Made by a program: the position numbers and the translations under genes. The notes below the pieces were generated by a model. That model was not told the origin of the DNA. It ran no database searches and saw only the letters and a program-made list of their open reading frames with translations. Shown one piece after another: positions 23,267 through 32,200 of a stretch of DNA of 41,259 bases. The first letter of the stretch is position 1; each line of letters begins with the position of its first letter. This stretch comes from CAMLOF01 sp966692625 (lineage in GTDB: Bacteria > Pseudomonadota > Gammaproteobacteria > Burkholderiales > Burkholderiaceae_C), in assembly GCA_966692625.1 (NCBI GenBank), contig CBKZAG010000005.1:1-41259 (forward strand), written 5' to 3'.

Positions 23267-24252
23267 GTTCTGTGTTGTGCAGTGGATGTTGAAGCAGCGG
23301 CGCCTTGCAGGGCTGCCGTCAAGGCTTGCTGTGCCACGGGTGGCTGCACGCTCAGGCGCCAGTGGCCCGGCAGGCCAAAAGATGTGGCGTCGCGCAGCTT
23401 GACGCCCTGGCTGCGCAAGGCGTCAGGGTCAATCGGTTCTGGTGGCCGGGCGCAGAAGAAGTTGGCATGGCTGGGCAGACAAGACCAGCCCAACGTTTCC
23501 AGGGCTTCCCGCTGACTCACACGCCAGCGCCGCAACACGTCGCGCGACGCGGCCAGCCAACGTTGCACCGCTGGTAGCGTCCAGGCGTGCAGCATGGCCA
23601 CGGCATGGGCACCGAGCGGCCAGGACGGCCCCAGGGATTCGAGCTGGCGGGCATCTGCCTCCGCCCCCAAGGGCGCGATCAGGTAAGCGCCGCGCACGCC
23701 CGTCAGGCCCAGGGCCTTGTTGGGGGTCCACAACTGCCACACCTGTTGCAACTCGTCGGTGTTCAAAGTAGGCTGACCATCCAGCCGCAGCGGTTCGTAG
23801 GCGCGGTCCAGCACGGTCACACCCCCTTGTTCGGCGTTGGCATGCGGCTGCCACGCCTGCCCCAGCGGGCTGCTGGGCTCGCAGCCCCAACGCAAGTCTG
23901 CCGCTGCGCCGACCTGCACGGCCATGCCCCAGGCCTGGGCCAGTTGGGCGTAGTCGCCATAGGCATGTTCCGGCACGGCTACCCGCTGCCCGCCGCGCCT
24001 GGCCACCCAGGCAGTGACGCGTGCGATGGCCTCGCTGCCGCTGGCGGCAAGAACAATGCACGCCGGCGCAACGTCATGAAAATCTGCCAGCGCCGCGCGT
24101 AGACTGGCGTAGGCCGGATCGGGATAATGCGTGGGCTCAACGGCCCTGACGGCATCCAGCGCCATGGTGCACGGCCCACAAGCGTTGGCATTCGTGGAAA
24201 AGTCCCAGGCGGGAACGCCCAGTGTGTCGGGGCCACCGTGCACACGGCTCAT
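23263..24252 (-). CDS. cobC: Threonine-phosphate decarboxylase (CobC/CobD family)
   Basis: This PLP enzyme of the aminotransferase I/II fold is expected to make (R)-1-aminopropan-2-yl phosphate from threonine phosphate, the linker joined to cobyric acid by CbiB. The 329-residue protein starts with MSRVHGGPDT, has the DFSTNANACGP region near 17-27 (family: DFSxNxNPxGP), and the PLP lysine Lys179 in TPNKALGLTGVRGAY. The family usually has Pro in NPxGP; here the place reads NACGP. ATGA overlaps join it to cbiB upstream and to cobQ downstream. In Pseudomonas nomenclature the gene is cobC, in Salmonella cobD. Confidence 0.93.
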   Translation of the reverse strand: MSRVHGGPDTLGVPAWDFSTNANACGPCTMALDAVRAVEPTHYPDPAYASLRAALADFHDVAPACIVLAASGSEAIARVTAWVARRGGQRVAVPEHAYGDYAQLAQAWGMAVQVGAAADLRWGCEPSSPLGQAWQPHANAEQGGVTVLDRAYEPLRLDGQPTLNTDELQQVWQLWTPNKALGLTGVRGAYLIAPLGAEADARQLESLGPSWPLGAHAVAMLHAWTLPAVQRWLAASRDVLRRWRVSQREALETLGWSCLPSHANFFCARPPEPIDPDALRSQGVKLRDATSFGLPGHWRLSVQPPVAQQALTAALQGAAASTSTAQHRT

Positions 24253-25244
24253 GTTGATGCTCCTGTCCAAATGGCCATGGTGGCAAGCACACACAGCGCC
24301 ACAACCCACCCGACTGCACGGCCTGCCAGCCTGATCGCCCGCTCCACATCCATGGCCCCAGGCTGCACGCCCTTGGCATTGAGCACATAGACACCAGGCT
24401 TGCCCAGGCGTACGCCCAAGGCCAAGGCCATGGTAGCCATGGGCCAGCCACCGTTGGGCGAAGGCGTGGAAGCGGCCTCAAGCGGTAAGCGGGACCACTG
24501 GGCACTCGCAACCCCCGCCCCACGGCTTGCCACCCAAAGCAGCCCAGCCGTCAGGCGTGCGGGCAGCCAGGAAAGCACGTCGTCGGCCCGCGCCGCCCAC
24601 TTGCCTGCCCAGGTCCAGACACGCCCATGCCGCTCACCCCGGTAACCCCACATGGCGTCGGCCGTGTTGGCCATGCGGTACAGCGCTGCGCCGGGCAAAC
24701 CGGCCACCAGGAACCAGAACACTGGCGCCACCACCGAGTCGTTCAAGTTCTCTGCCAGCGTTTCTATGGCTGTCTCGCGAACTTCGCTCGCGGTGAGCTG
24801 GCACACGTTGCGGCTGCACAGCCATGACAGGCGTTCGCGGCCTGCCTGCAGTGATTCTTCAAGCGCCGCATCCACCGAGGTCACTTCTGAACGCAGCATG
24901 CGCCAGGCCAGCAGCGGCTTGAGGCACAAACCCAGCAGCAACACCTGTACCCAGGCGGGCCACTGCAGCAGCCAGGCCTGCAAGCCCAGTGCCACGGCGC
25001 ACACGACCGCCGCCAGGCACAGCCATGCCAACGCACCACGCACGAACGGCACAGTCGCCACGCCCGCATGACATCCAACCACAGGCGCGGCCCAGCGGCC
25101 CAGGCGCTCCAGCGCGTTGCCCATCCACACCACGGGATGCCAGCGCACGGGCGGTTCGCCCCACCAGCGGTCCACAGCCAGGGACAGGGGCACGGCGGCG
25201 GCCAGCACCCCGACACTTGGCAGAAGCAGGCCGCCGCTGGTCAC
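24249..25244 (-). CDS. cbiB: Adenosylcobinamide-phosphate synthase
   Basis: CbiB (CobD in Pseudomonas naming; EC 6.3.1.10) joins adenosylcobyric acid to aminopropanol phosphate in the inner membrane. The 331-residue protein has about four to five membrane segments and the family motifs DRWWGEPPVRWHPVVWMGNALE near 25-46 (key residues HPVVWMG), ESLQAGRERLSWLCSRN, and ETLAENLNDSVVAPVFW. The start is GTG in a GTGA overlap with bluB; the stop overlaps cobC (ATGA). Confidence 0.96.
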   Translation of the reverse strand: MTSGGLLLPSVGVLAAAVPLSLAVDRWWGEPPVRWHPVVWMGNALERLGRWAAPVVGCHAGVATVPFVRGALAWLCLAAVVCAVALGLQAWLLQWPAWVQVLLLGLCLKPLLAWRMLRSEVTSVDAALEESLQAGRERLSWLCSRNVCQLTASEVRETAIETLAENLNDSVVAPVFWFLVAGLPGAALYRMANTADAMWGYRGERHGRVWTWAGKWAARADDVLSWLPARLTAGLLWVASRGAGVASAQWSRLPLEAASTPSPNGGWPMATMALALGVRLGKPGVYVLNAKGVQPGAMDVERAIRLAGRAVGWVVALCVLATMAIWTGAST

Positions 25245-25969
25245 GTTCCGGCCTCCTGTTCAGCACAGTCTGCGAACAGCTGGCTCTGCGCGCCCCAGTG
25301 GTCGTCGAACACCAACCCCTCCAATGGCTCACGGCAGGCCCAGCGCTCCTGCTCCAGCATGGGCTGCGCGTAATAGCCCTGCACCGGCCCCAGGCAGAGA
25401 ATGGCAATGGGCTCCGCCCCCTCCGGCAGCCCCAGCAGCAAGGCCAGCTCTGCCGGTTCGAACAATGACACCCAGCCCATGCCCAACCCTTCGACACGGG
25501 CTGCCAGCCACAGGTTCTGGATGGCACAGGCAGCGGACGCCAGGTCCATCATCGGCATCGTCCTTCGGCCAAAGACGTGCTTGTCACGCCCGTCAGCCAA
25601 AGACACCACCAGCACCTCGGCAGCGTCCAGCACGCCCTGCACCTTCAGGCGCATGAATTCGTCCTGCCGCTCCCCTAGGGCCTGAGCCGTGCGCTTGCGT
25701 TCTTCCTCCACCAGGGCGTGGATACGTTCGCGCATGTCGCGCCGCGTCACCCTGATGAAGCGCCACGGCTGCATGAAGCCGACGCTGGGCGCGAAGTGGG
25801 CCGCCCACAACAGACGGCGCAGCACATCCGGCGCCACGGCGCCTCCGGTGAAATGCCGCATGTCGCGCCGCTCGCGTATGGCGCGGTAGACGGCCTCGGC
25901 TTCCACCGCCGGAAAAGGCTGCGCTGGTGCCCACTGCAAGGCATTGGAAGGCTGATCGTCGGCGCTCAC
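25241..25969 (-). CDS. bluB: 5,6-dimethylbenzimidazole synthase
   Basis: BluB (EC 1.13.11.79) is a flavin-destructase of the nitroreductase fold that converts reduced FMN with oxygen into 5,6-dimethylbenzimidazole. The 242-residue protein has RRDMRHFTGG near 34-43, the FMN-site motif FAPSVGFMQPWRFI near 59-72, and GLGMGWVSLFEP near 161. Its presence implies that the organism makes the lower ligand aerobically and does not depend on imported DMB. The start is a GTG in a GTGA overlap with the DUF1636 gene. A plain nitroreductase is unlikely given the motifs and context. Confidence 0.94.
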   Translation of the reverse strand: MSADDQPSNALQWAPAQPFPAVEAEAVYRAIRERRDMRHFTGGAVAPDVLRRLLWAAHFAPSVGFMQPWRFIRVTRRDMRERIHALVEEERKRTAQALGERQDEFMRLKVQGVLDAAEVLVVSLADGRDKHVFGRRTMPMMDLASAACAIQNLWLAARVEGLGMGWVSLFEPAELALLLGLPEGAEPIAILCLGPVQGYYAQPMLEQERWACREPLEGLVFDDHWGAQSQLFADCAEQEAGT

Positions 25970-26376
25970 GGCAGTGCGGGCTCCAGTGGCGGTGGCAGCT
26001 TGGCCAGAATGCCGTTGCGCAGGCCTTGCGGCCGCTCGCCCCGTACAAGTGTGCCGTCGGGGGCATCGGCGTGCAGCCGCGCACAGGCCAGCACCTGTGC
26101 CGCCAGTTCAGCGCCCGGCGTCAGGTCGCCGAACAGATAGCTGTGCTTGCCATGGGCCTGAAACGCCACTGTGCAGGCACGTGAGCAACTGTTCATGCAC
26201 GCCATGCCACGGACCCGAACGCGTTCCCACTGACCGGTGGCGTCCGTACTCTGGGCGGTTTGCACAGCCTCGAACAACATCGCGCCAGCCGCAGGTTCGT
26301 TCCGGGAAACCCCCGGGGGCCGACAGGTGGTGCAGACGATCACTTCGGTGATTGTGGAGGACGTGAAATGCGTCAT
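25966..26376 (-). CDS. DUF1636 cysteine-rich (metal-binding / ferredoxin-like) protein
   Basis: The 136-residue protein belongs to DUF1636, a family often found in cobalamin gene clusters. Cysteines lie in VIVCTTCRPPG near 15 and in MACMNSCSRACTVAF near 76, a spacing that suits a 2Fe-2S or other metal site, with a thioredoxin-like ferredoxin fold as a plausible model. No reaction is known to me. Suggestions are electron supply (for example to reduce cobalt before adenosylation) or cobalt handling; both are inference. I chose the ATG at 26376, 26 bases after the VWA gene stop; GAAG upstream is a weak ribosome-binding site. The stop overlaps bluB. Confidence 0.85.
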   Translation of the reverse strand: MTHFTSSTITEVIVCTTCRPPGVSRNEPAAGAMLFEAVQTAQSTDATGQWERVRVRGMACMNSCSRACTVAFQAHGKHSYLFGDLTPGAELAAQVLACARLHADAPDGTLVRGERPQGLRNGILAKLPPPLEPALP

Positions 26377-26402
26377 GTTAGCGTCTTCATACTCTGGAAA
26401 GT

Positions 26403-27104
26403 TCAGGCACCTTGTGCGCCCAGGCGGTATTCGGCCCGCCACCGCTTGGCCCAGCTGGCGCACCGGCCAAGCGGCAGCCTCGGGTCATCGAAGTCAACAA
26501 CGATGACTTGATCGGCCACCGCGGGCGCCGGGGGGTTGTCTAGCGTGCGGCCATCGGTGAGCAGCCAGAAACAAGCCCTGGTGAATGGTTTCTGACTGCG
26601 CCTGATGTTCTGCAGCAGACGGTCGGCCTCGGACACGCAGACCGACAGCGGCGTACCGCCACCGCCGCCCAGGGGTCGCACGCGCACCGCGCCTGCCGTG
26701 CGCGCTGGCCCCGGAGGAAGCAACAGCTCCACCCCCCGCCCGCCAAAGCACAGCAAGGCCACATGGTCACCCTGACGCGCGGCCGCTTGAATCAGGCTCG
26801 CGGCATACCCCTTGGCCCACGCCAGGCGGCCCCGCGAACGCATGGAGCCAGACGTATCCAAAGCAATGACATGCAATGTGGGCACCCGCACGTTCAGCGG
26901 CTGGCGGCGAACGTGCTCCTGCCGCAACGGCCCCGGGCCTTTGGCCGCGAGGGTTCGCACCCAGTCAACGCGCTGGCCCAAGAGGGTGCCCACCCGGGCC
27001 ACAGGTTGAACCCGGCCCGGCAGGACCGGGCGCGGCCCCACCGGAGGAGACTGCCACCGCCAGCCGCTGGACACCATGGGTGCGCGCGGGCCGGGGTGGC
27101 TCAC
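26403..27104 (-). CDS. VWA-domain protein, putative cobaltochelatase accessory subunit (ChlD-like)
   Basis: The 233-residue protein has a basic, Pro-rich N-terminus (about 1-40) and a von Willebrand A domain with an intact MIDAS motif DTSGSM at 83-88 and a later LLTDGRTLDN. It resembles the C-terminal third of the magnesium-chelatase D subunit. With the adjacent ChlI-like ATPase it should form the motor for CobN in inserting cobalt into the corrin ring; the classic CobS/CobT subunits are not present in the window. The start is a GTG in a GTGA overlap with the ATPase gene, so the two are translated together. Confidence 0.85.
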   Translation of the reverse strand: MSHPGPRAPMVSSGWRWQSPPVGPRPVLPGRVQPVARVGTLLGQRVDWVRTLAAKGPGPLRQEHVRRQPLNVRVPTLHVIALDTSGSMRSRGRLAWAKGYAASLIQAAARQGDHVALLCFGGRGVELLLPPGPARTAGAVRVRPLGGGGGTPLSVCVSEADRLLQNIRRSQKPFTRACFWLLTDGRTLDNPPAPAVADQVIVVDFDDPRLPLGRCASWAKRWRAEYRLGAQGA

Positions 27105-28174
27105 GCTTTTTTTGGGATGAGTGCCCCTGCGGATCGCACGCGCGCCATGGTTTGCGGCTGCGGCGGCAGCGCACCCCAGTCACCCTCTGGTTCGGTATGT
27201 GCCGAAGGGGCATTCGCAGACCGCGACTGAGGGGAGTGCAGCCGTTCGTTTCCGTGCGCGCCCCCCGCGGGCGGCCTGGCGTTGTCAGTGTGACCGTCAC
27301 CGCCACGGCGGTGCGCCAATGCAAACTCGGCCACAGCGTCCACGTGCTCCACGCAGATGCGATCACGCCCTTCCAGCGCCGCTTGCGCGCGGGCTGCACG
27401 CAACATCACCAAATCGGCCCGCACGCCATCAACACCAGCCGCCAGGGCCAGGTCTGCAGCGCGCTGCAGCACGTCATCGTGCCAGGCCAGACCGGGCAGA
27501 GACGCGCGGGCCGCCGCCACGCGGGCCTGAAGCCGGCCCTGCTCCGCCTCGTGCTCCCTGAACACGGTGTCCGGGTCATGATCGAAGGCCAACCGGGTGC
27601 GCACAATGGCCTGGCGTTGCGCGGGATCACCCGGATTGTCCAGGGAAACGAACAGGCCAAAGCGGTCCAGCAACTGCGGGCGCAAGTCCCCTTCCTCAGG
27701 GTTCATGGTGCCCACCAGAACGAAGCGGGCGGCATGTTGACGGGAAATACCGTCACGCTCCACCGTGTTCGTTCCACTGGCAGCCACGTCGAGCAACGCA
27801 TCCACCAACGCATCGGGCAGGAGGTTGACTTCATCCACGTAGAGCACACCGCCATGGGCGCGTGCCACCAACCCTGGGGCCAGCCGCACTTCTCCGTCGC
27901 GCAGGGCGTCCTCCAGGCTCAGCGTGCCCACGAGCTGCTCCAAACTGGCCGCCAGCGGCAGATTGACGAAGGGTGCGCCCGGCAACAAGCCGGCCAGCGC
28001 GCGAGCCGCCGTGGACTTGGCGTTTCCGCGCGGCCCACTGATGAGCACGCCGCCGATGCGCTCATCCACAGCCGCCAGCAGCAGCGCCTGCCGCAACCTC
28101 GCCTGCCCCACCAGCGCATTGAAGGGAAAAACCGCGGAATGGCCCGCGTCAACGGAAAAGGCTGGAACAGTCAT
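27101..28174 (-). CDS. ChlI/BchI-like AAA+ ATPase, putative cobaltochelatase subunit
   Basis: This 357-residue AAA+ protein is of the magnesium-chelatase I type. Walker A is GPRGNAKST at 47-55, Walker B is VLYVDEVNLL near 110-119 (Asp114, Glu115), and FVLVGTMNPEEGDLRPQLLDRFG is the sensor-1/arginine-finger region. Residues from about 290 on form a low-complexity, Pro/Gly/His-rich tail that looks like the linker between the AAA and VWA parts of ChlD. I chose the ATG at 28174, 10 bases after cbtA; the frame is open further upstream but without family similarity. In this operon it most likely serves CobN and not chlorophyll synthesis. Confidence 0.9.
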   Translation of the reverse strand: MTVPAFSVDAGHSAVFPFNALVGQARLRQALLLAAVDERIGGVLISGPRGNAKSTAARALAGLLPGAPFVNLPLAASLEQLVGTLSLEDALRDGEVRLAPGLVARAHGGVLYVDEVNLLPDALVDALLDVAASGTNTVERDGISRQHAARFVLVGTMNPEEGDLRPQLLDRFGLFVSLDNPGDPAQRQAIVRTRLAFDHDPDTVFREHEAEQGRLQARVAAARASLPGLAWHDDVLQRAADLALAAGVDGVRADLVMLRAARAQAALEGRDRICVEHVDAVAEFALAHRRGGDGHTDNARPPAGGAHGNERLHSPQSRSANAPSAHTEPEGDWGALPPQPQTMARVRSAGALIPKKA

Positions 28175-28184
28175 GCTGATTCGA

Positions 28185-28973
28185 TCAACGGACGGAGTTG
28201 GCCAAGACCGGCTGTACCCAGCGCTCGAAAGCCCATGCGCAAGCTGCGCCCAGCCCCAGCCAGAACACCACGGCCAGCATGTGCGTGACGCGCACGAACT
28301 CGATGCCCAGCATCCGCAATGTCGTTTGCGCCTGTCCGCTGAAACCGCCCAGGGGGTCGCCTGCCAGTTGGGGGGCCCCCACCACGAACGGCAACGCCAG
28401 CAGGGCTGCCGCAGCCGCCCATCGCCATGCGCTGCGCCCCAGCGCAATAGCCCCGCATGCCGCCGAGGCGCTGGCCACGGTCAACACCCACCAGGCCTGC
28501 CGCCCCTCCAGGTACGCTGCGTCCATGCCGGGGATCTCGGCGTGCAGGCCCAAGGAAGGCCACAGGTGCAGGCTGATGAAGCCAGCCGCTGCCAGCCCCA
28601 GCGCGACGAACAGCCGCGACGACGTTGGCCCGCGCAAATGGGTTCGCACACTCAGCGCCACCAAGCCCAGCAGGGCCATCGCCAGTGCGTGCAACACCGT
28701 GGCGGCCCAGGTCCAGAACGTGCGCTCTGCCCCATCCTGTGGCGCCCACTCGGCCCCTTCGCCCTCAGCCGCCACCGCATGGGTGTGCGGTTCGGCCGTT
28801 GCGTGCATGTGATCGTCCTCGGCCGCGCTACCCGCGACGGCCTTTTGGTCCTCGAAGGTCTCCGCCTGCAGGATGATGGGGGTGGCCCACCACTGCGTCA
28901 ACGCCGTGTGCGCGCTGCCCACCACAAGGGCGACAACCAGCGCCGCCCAGAACAAGCTTTGGAAGAGTCTCAT
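28185..28973 (-). CDS. cbtA: CbtA family cobalt transporter subunit
   Basis: CbtA is a predicted membrane cobalt transporter found in cobalamin loci, usually with CbtB. The 262-residue protein has about five to six hydrophobic segments; the first covers residues about 5-27. The loop after it is acidic and His-rich (AEDDHMHATAEPHTHAVAAE at about 51-70), a likely metal-capturing site. The ATG has AGGAG 8 bases upstream. It follows cbtB by 35 bases and precedes the chelatase ATPase, which places cobalt uptake next to cobalt insertion. Confidence 0.92.
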   Translation of the reverse strand: MRLFQSLFWAALVVALVVGSAHTALTQWWATPIILQAETFEDQKAVAGSAAEDDHMHATAEPHTHAVAAEGEGAEWAPQDGAERTFWTWAATVLHALAMALLGLVALSVRTHLRGPTSSRLFVALGLAAAGFISLHLWPSLGLHAEIPGMDAAYLEGRQAWWVLTVASASAACGAIALGRSAWRWAAAAALLALPFVVGAPQLAGDPLGGFSGQAQTTLRMLGIEFVRVTHMLAVVFWLGLGAACAWAFERWVQPVLANSVR

Positions 28974-29008
28974 GTTGCAGGCTCCTGGAAAGGAAAGTGG
29001 ATTGTGTG

Positions 29009-29194
29009 TCAGTGGCAGGGCTTGACCGTGACGTGGCGAACGTCGTGCGCGGCGTTGTGGGCCAGCGGGCTGTGCGAGAAGGCCACACCGTACAGAAGCA
29101 CCAGGCCCAGGGCTGCTGCCGCGAACAGGCTGCTCCAGAGACCAGCGCTGCGCTGAGCCGGCACCGCTGGGGTGGAAGTGTTGAAGTTGGTCAT
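29009..29194 (-). CDS. cbtB: CbtB family cobalt transporter subunit
   Basis: This 61-residue protein has one membrane segment (SSLFAAAALGLVLLYGVAF, about 22-40) and a His-rich tail with five histidines and a Cys in the final 20 residues (ending HVTVKPCH), the hallmark of CbtB and probably its cobalt ligand. I chose the ATG at 29194: AAGGAG lies 7 bases upstream; the frame continues upstream without a ribosome-binding site. A hairpin followed by six T lies just before its ribosome-binding site and may tune expression relative to cobN. Confidence 0.92.
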   Translation of the reverse strand: MTNFNTSTPAVPAQRSAGLWSSLFAAAALGLVLLYGVAFSHSPLAHNAAHDVRHVTVKPCH

Positions 29195-29217
29195 GCTTGA
29201 CTCCTTGGGGCGGGTTG

Positions 29218-29242
29218 AAAAAAGGGCCGACCGGGGATCGGC
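29218..29242 (-). terminator. Terminator-like hairpin (possible attenuator) between cobN and cbtB
   Basis: On the minus strand GCCGA pairs with TCGGC (29238-29242 with 29226-29230) around a 7-base loop, followed by CC and TTTTTT (29218-29223). The stem is short, so termination may be partial. It separates cobN from cbtBA and lies just upstream of the cbtB ribosome-binding site. Confidence 0.45.
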
Positions 29243-29268
29243 GTCACGGGAAACGGGACTGGAATGCA

Positions 29269-32200
29269 TCAAGACTCCTCCAGACGGCGCTCCAGCGCCA
29301 GCAATTCTTGCTCGATGCGCTCGCGGTGGTCGCCGGGTTCACTCCACAGCCCGCGCTGCATGGCTTCGAGCAAGCGCTCGCCAATGCTGCGCAAGGCAAG
29401 GGGATTGTGCTCCATGAGGAACTTGCGGATGCCAGGGTCGTGCACGTAGGCATCGGCAACCATGGCGTAGTGGTGGTCGGCCACGACACCCGCCGTGGCA
29501 TCGAAGGCGAACAGGTAGTCCACCGTCGCGGCTACCTCGAACGCCCCCTTGTAGCCATGGCGCTTGACGCCATCGAGCCACTTGGGATTCACGGCACGCG
29601 AACGCACCACGCGCGCCACCTCTTCGCCAAGGGTGCGGATACGGGGCGCGCCAGGCACACTCAGATCGCCGTGGTAGAGCACCGCGGGCGCGCCGGTGAG
29701 GTGTTGCACGGCAGCTGCCATGCCGCCCTGGAACTGGTAGTAGTCGTCGGAATCGAGGATGTCGTGCTCACGGTTGTCCTGGTTGTGCAGCACCGCGTCC
29801 ACACCTGCCAGCCGCCGCTCGAAAGTGTCACGTGCTGCCTGCCCATGGGCGTCCTGCCCGTAGGCGAAGGCACCGGCGCGCAGGTAGGCCTGCGCAAGGT
29901 CCCCGGTGTCGGTCCACCGGCCGCTGGCTATCAACTCCTGCAAGCCCGCGCCGTAGCCGCCCGGCCGCGGGCCGAAGACGCGCCATGTGGCCTGGCGCTG
30001 CGCTTGGTCGAGGGCCATGCCCTCCGCCTGGGCCTGCTCCGCCTCCCGCCGCACCCTGGCACGGATGGGGTTGACATCGTCCGGCTCATCCTCCTCAGAA
30101 ATGGCAGCCACCGCGCGCACGGCCGCGTCGAACAGGTCGATGACGTTCGGGAAGGCATCGCGGAAGAACCCGGACACGCGCAAGGTCACGTCAATGCGCG
30201 GCCGGTTGCTCATCGCCATGGGCAGCACCTCGATGTCCACCACACGGTTGCTGCCCGCCGCCCACTTGGGCCGCACGCCCAGCAGGGCAAAGGCCTGTGC
30301 AATGTCTTCGCCGCCCGTGCGCATGGTGCTGGTGCCCCAGACGGACAGGCCAACCGCATCGGGATAAGCACCCTGGTCCTGCAAGTGCCGCTCGATGACC
30401 CGCTGCGCGGCCAGCAGGCCCATGGCATAGGCGGTGGGCGTGGGCACGGCGCGCGTATCCACCGAATAGAAGTTGCGCCCGGTGGGCAGCACATCGGGCC
30501 GCCCGCGCGACGGTGCCCCACTGGGGCCTGGGGGCACAAAGCGGCCCGCCAATCCACGAAGCAGCTGTTCAACCTCGGCAGGGCCACAGGCGTCCAACCG
30601 GGGCGCCAACACTTCACGCATGCGGCGGATCACGGGTGCGGTGTGCGGCCAGGCCTGCGGGTCCGGCAGCGCCTGGCGGCCGTCACCGGTTTCATCGACG
30701 GCAAGGTAATGCTCCACCCACTGCGCGGCCAGCATCTCCAGCCGTTCGCGGGTGTGCCCAGCATGCCGCCACGGCGCATCGCTCAGACAAGCCAGCGCTT
30801 CGGGGCGCAGGCCGGCCCAGGGTTCGGCCCATTCCACAGCCAGAGGGTCGAAGCCATGCAGGCCCAAGTCTTGCGCCAGGGCCGCCAGCAGGCCGCCCTG
30901 CTCTGCCGCCTTGCCGCTGGGAAAGCGCGCCAGCGCCACCAGGGTGTCGGTGCGCTGGCGCCCCTGTGGCGAACACCCGAGCACGTGCAGGCCGTCGCGA
31001 ATCTGGGACTCCTTGATCTCGCACAGGTAGGCGTCCAGCCGGGTGAGCAGCTGTTCGCGTTGTGTGTCGTCCGTGGGTGCTTGAAAGCCCAGGTCTTCGT
31101 GCAGCCTGTGCTGGACAACGTGCTCCAGAATGGTTTCACGCAGCCGCTTTGCCCGCCTGGGGTCGAGCGCCAGGGCTTCGTAGTACTCGTCCATCTGCCG
31201 CTCCAGGTCGAGCAGCGGCCCATAGGTCTCGGCCCGCGTGAGCGCAGGCATCAGGTGGTCGATGATGACCGCCTGCGTGCGACGCTTGGCCTGGCTGCCT
31301 TCGCCCGGGTCGTTGACGATGAACGGGTACAGGTGCGGCAAGGGTCCCAGCAGGGCATCGGGCCAGCACGCCGCGCCCAGCGCCACGCTCTTGCCCGGCA
31401 GCCACTCCAGGTTGCCATGCTTGCCCACGTGCACCACCGCGTCCACCGCAAACACCCGCCGCAGCCAGAAGTAGAAGGCCAGGTAGGCATGCGTGGGCAC
31501 CAGGTCCGCGTCGTGGTAGCTGGCCACCAGGTCCAGGTCGCGGCCACGCGCGGGCTGGATGCCGACAAACACCTGGCCCAGGCGCAACCCAGGCACCATG
31601 AAACGCCCGCTGCGCACCATCGGGTCTTGCACTGGCGAGCCCCACAGTCCGCATACCGCGTCCTGGTTCTCCTGCGGCAGCGCATGAAAGTCGGCCAAAT
31701 AGTCCGCCATCGACAGGCTCTGGCCAGCAGGCCTGTCATCATTGGCGTCCAGGTTGTTGGTGACCCCTCGTGTCAACGCCGCCATCAGCGCGTCGCCATC
31801 TGTTGGAAGCTTATCTACGATGTACCCCTGCGCCTGCATGGCCCGCAAGATGCGCACCGTGGAAGCCGGGGTGTCCAGGCCCACGCCGTTGGCGAGTCTG
31901 GCATCGTCGTTGGGGTAGTTGGCCAGGATGAGCGCCACGCGCTTGCTGGCATGGGGGCGATCGCGCAAGGCACACCAGCGCCGGGCCAGTTCCGCGACGA
32001 AATCGATGCGTTCGGGTTCGGGCTGGTAGCGCACCACGTCAACCTCGGTACGCTCGCAGCGCCAGGCCAGCCCCTTGAAGCTGATGGCGCGCGTGCAGAT
32101 GCGGCCATCCACCTCGGGCAACACCACCTGCATGGCCAGGTCACGCGCCGCAAGGCCATGCGGATCGGCCAGCCATTGCTCTTGCGAACAGCCAGCGGTG

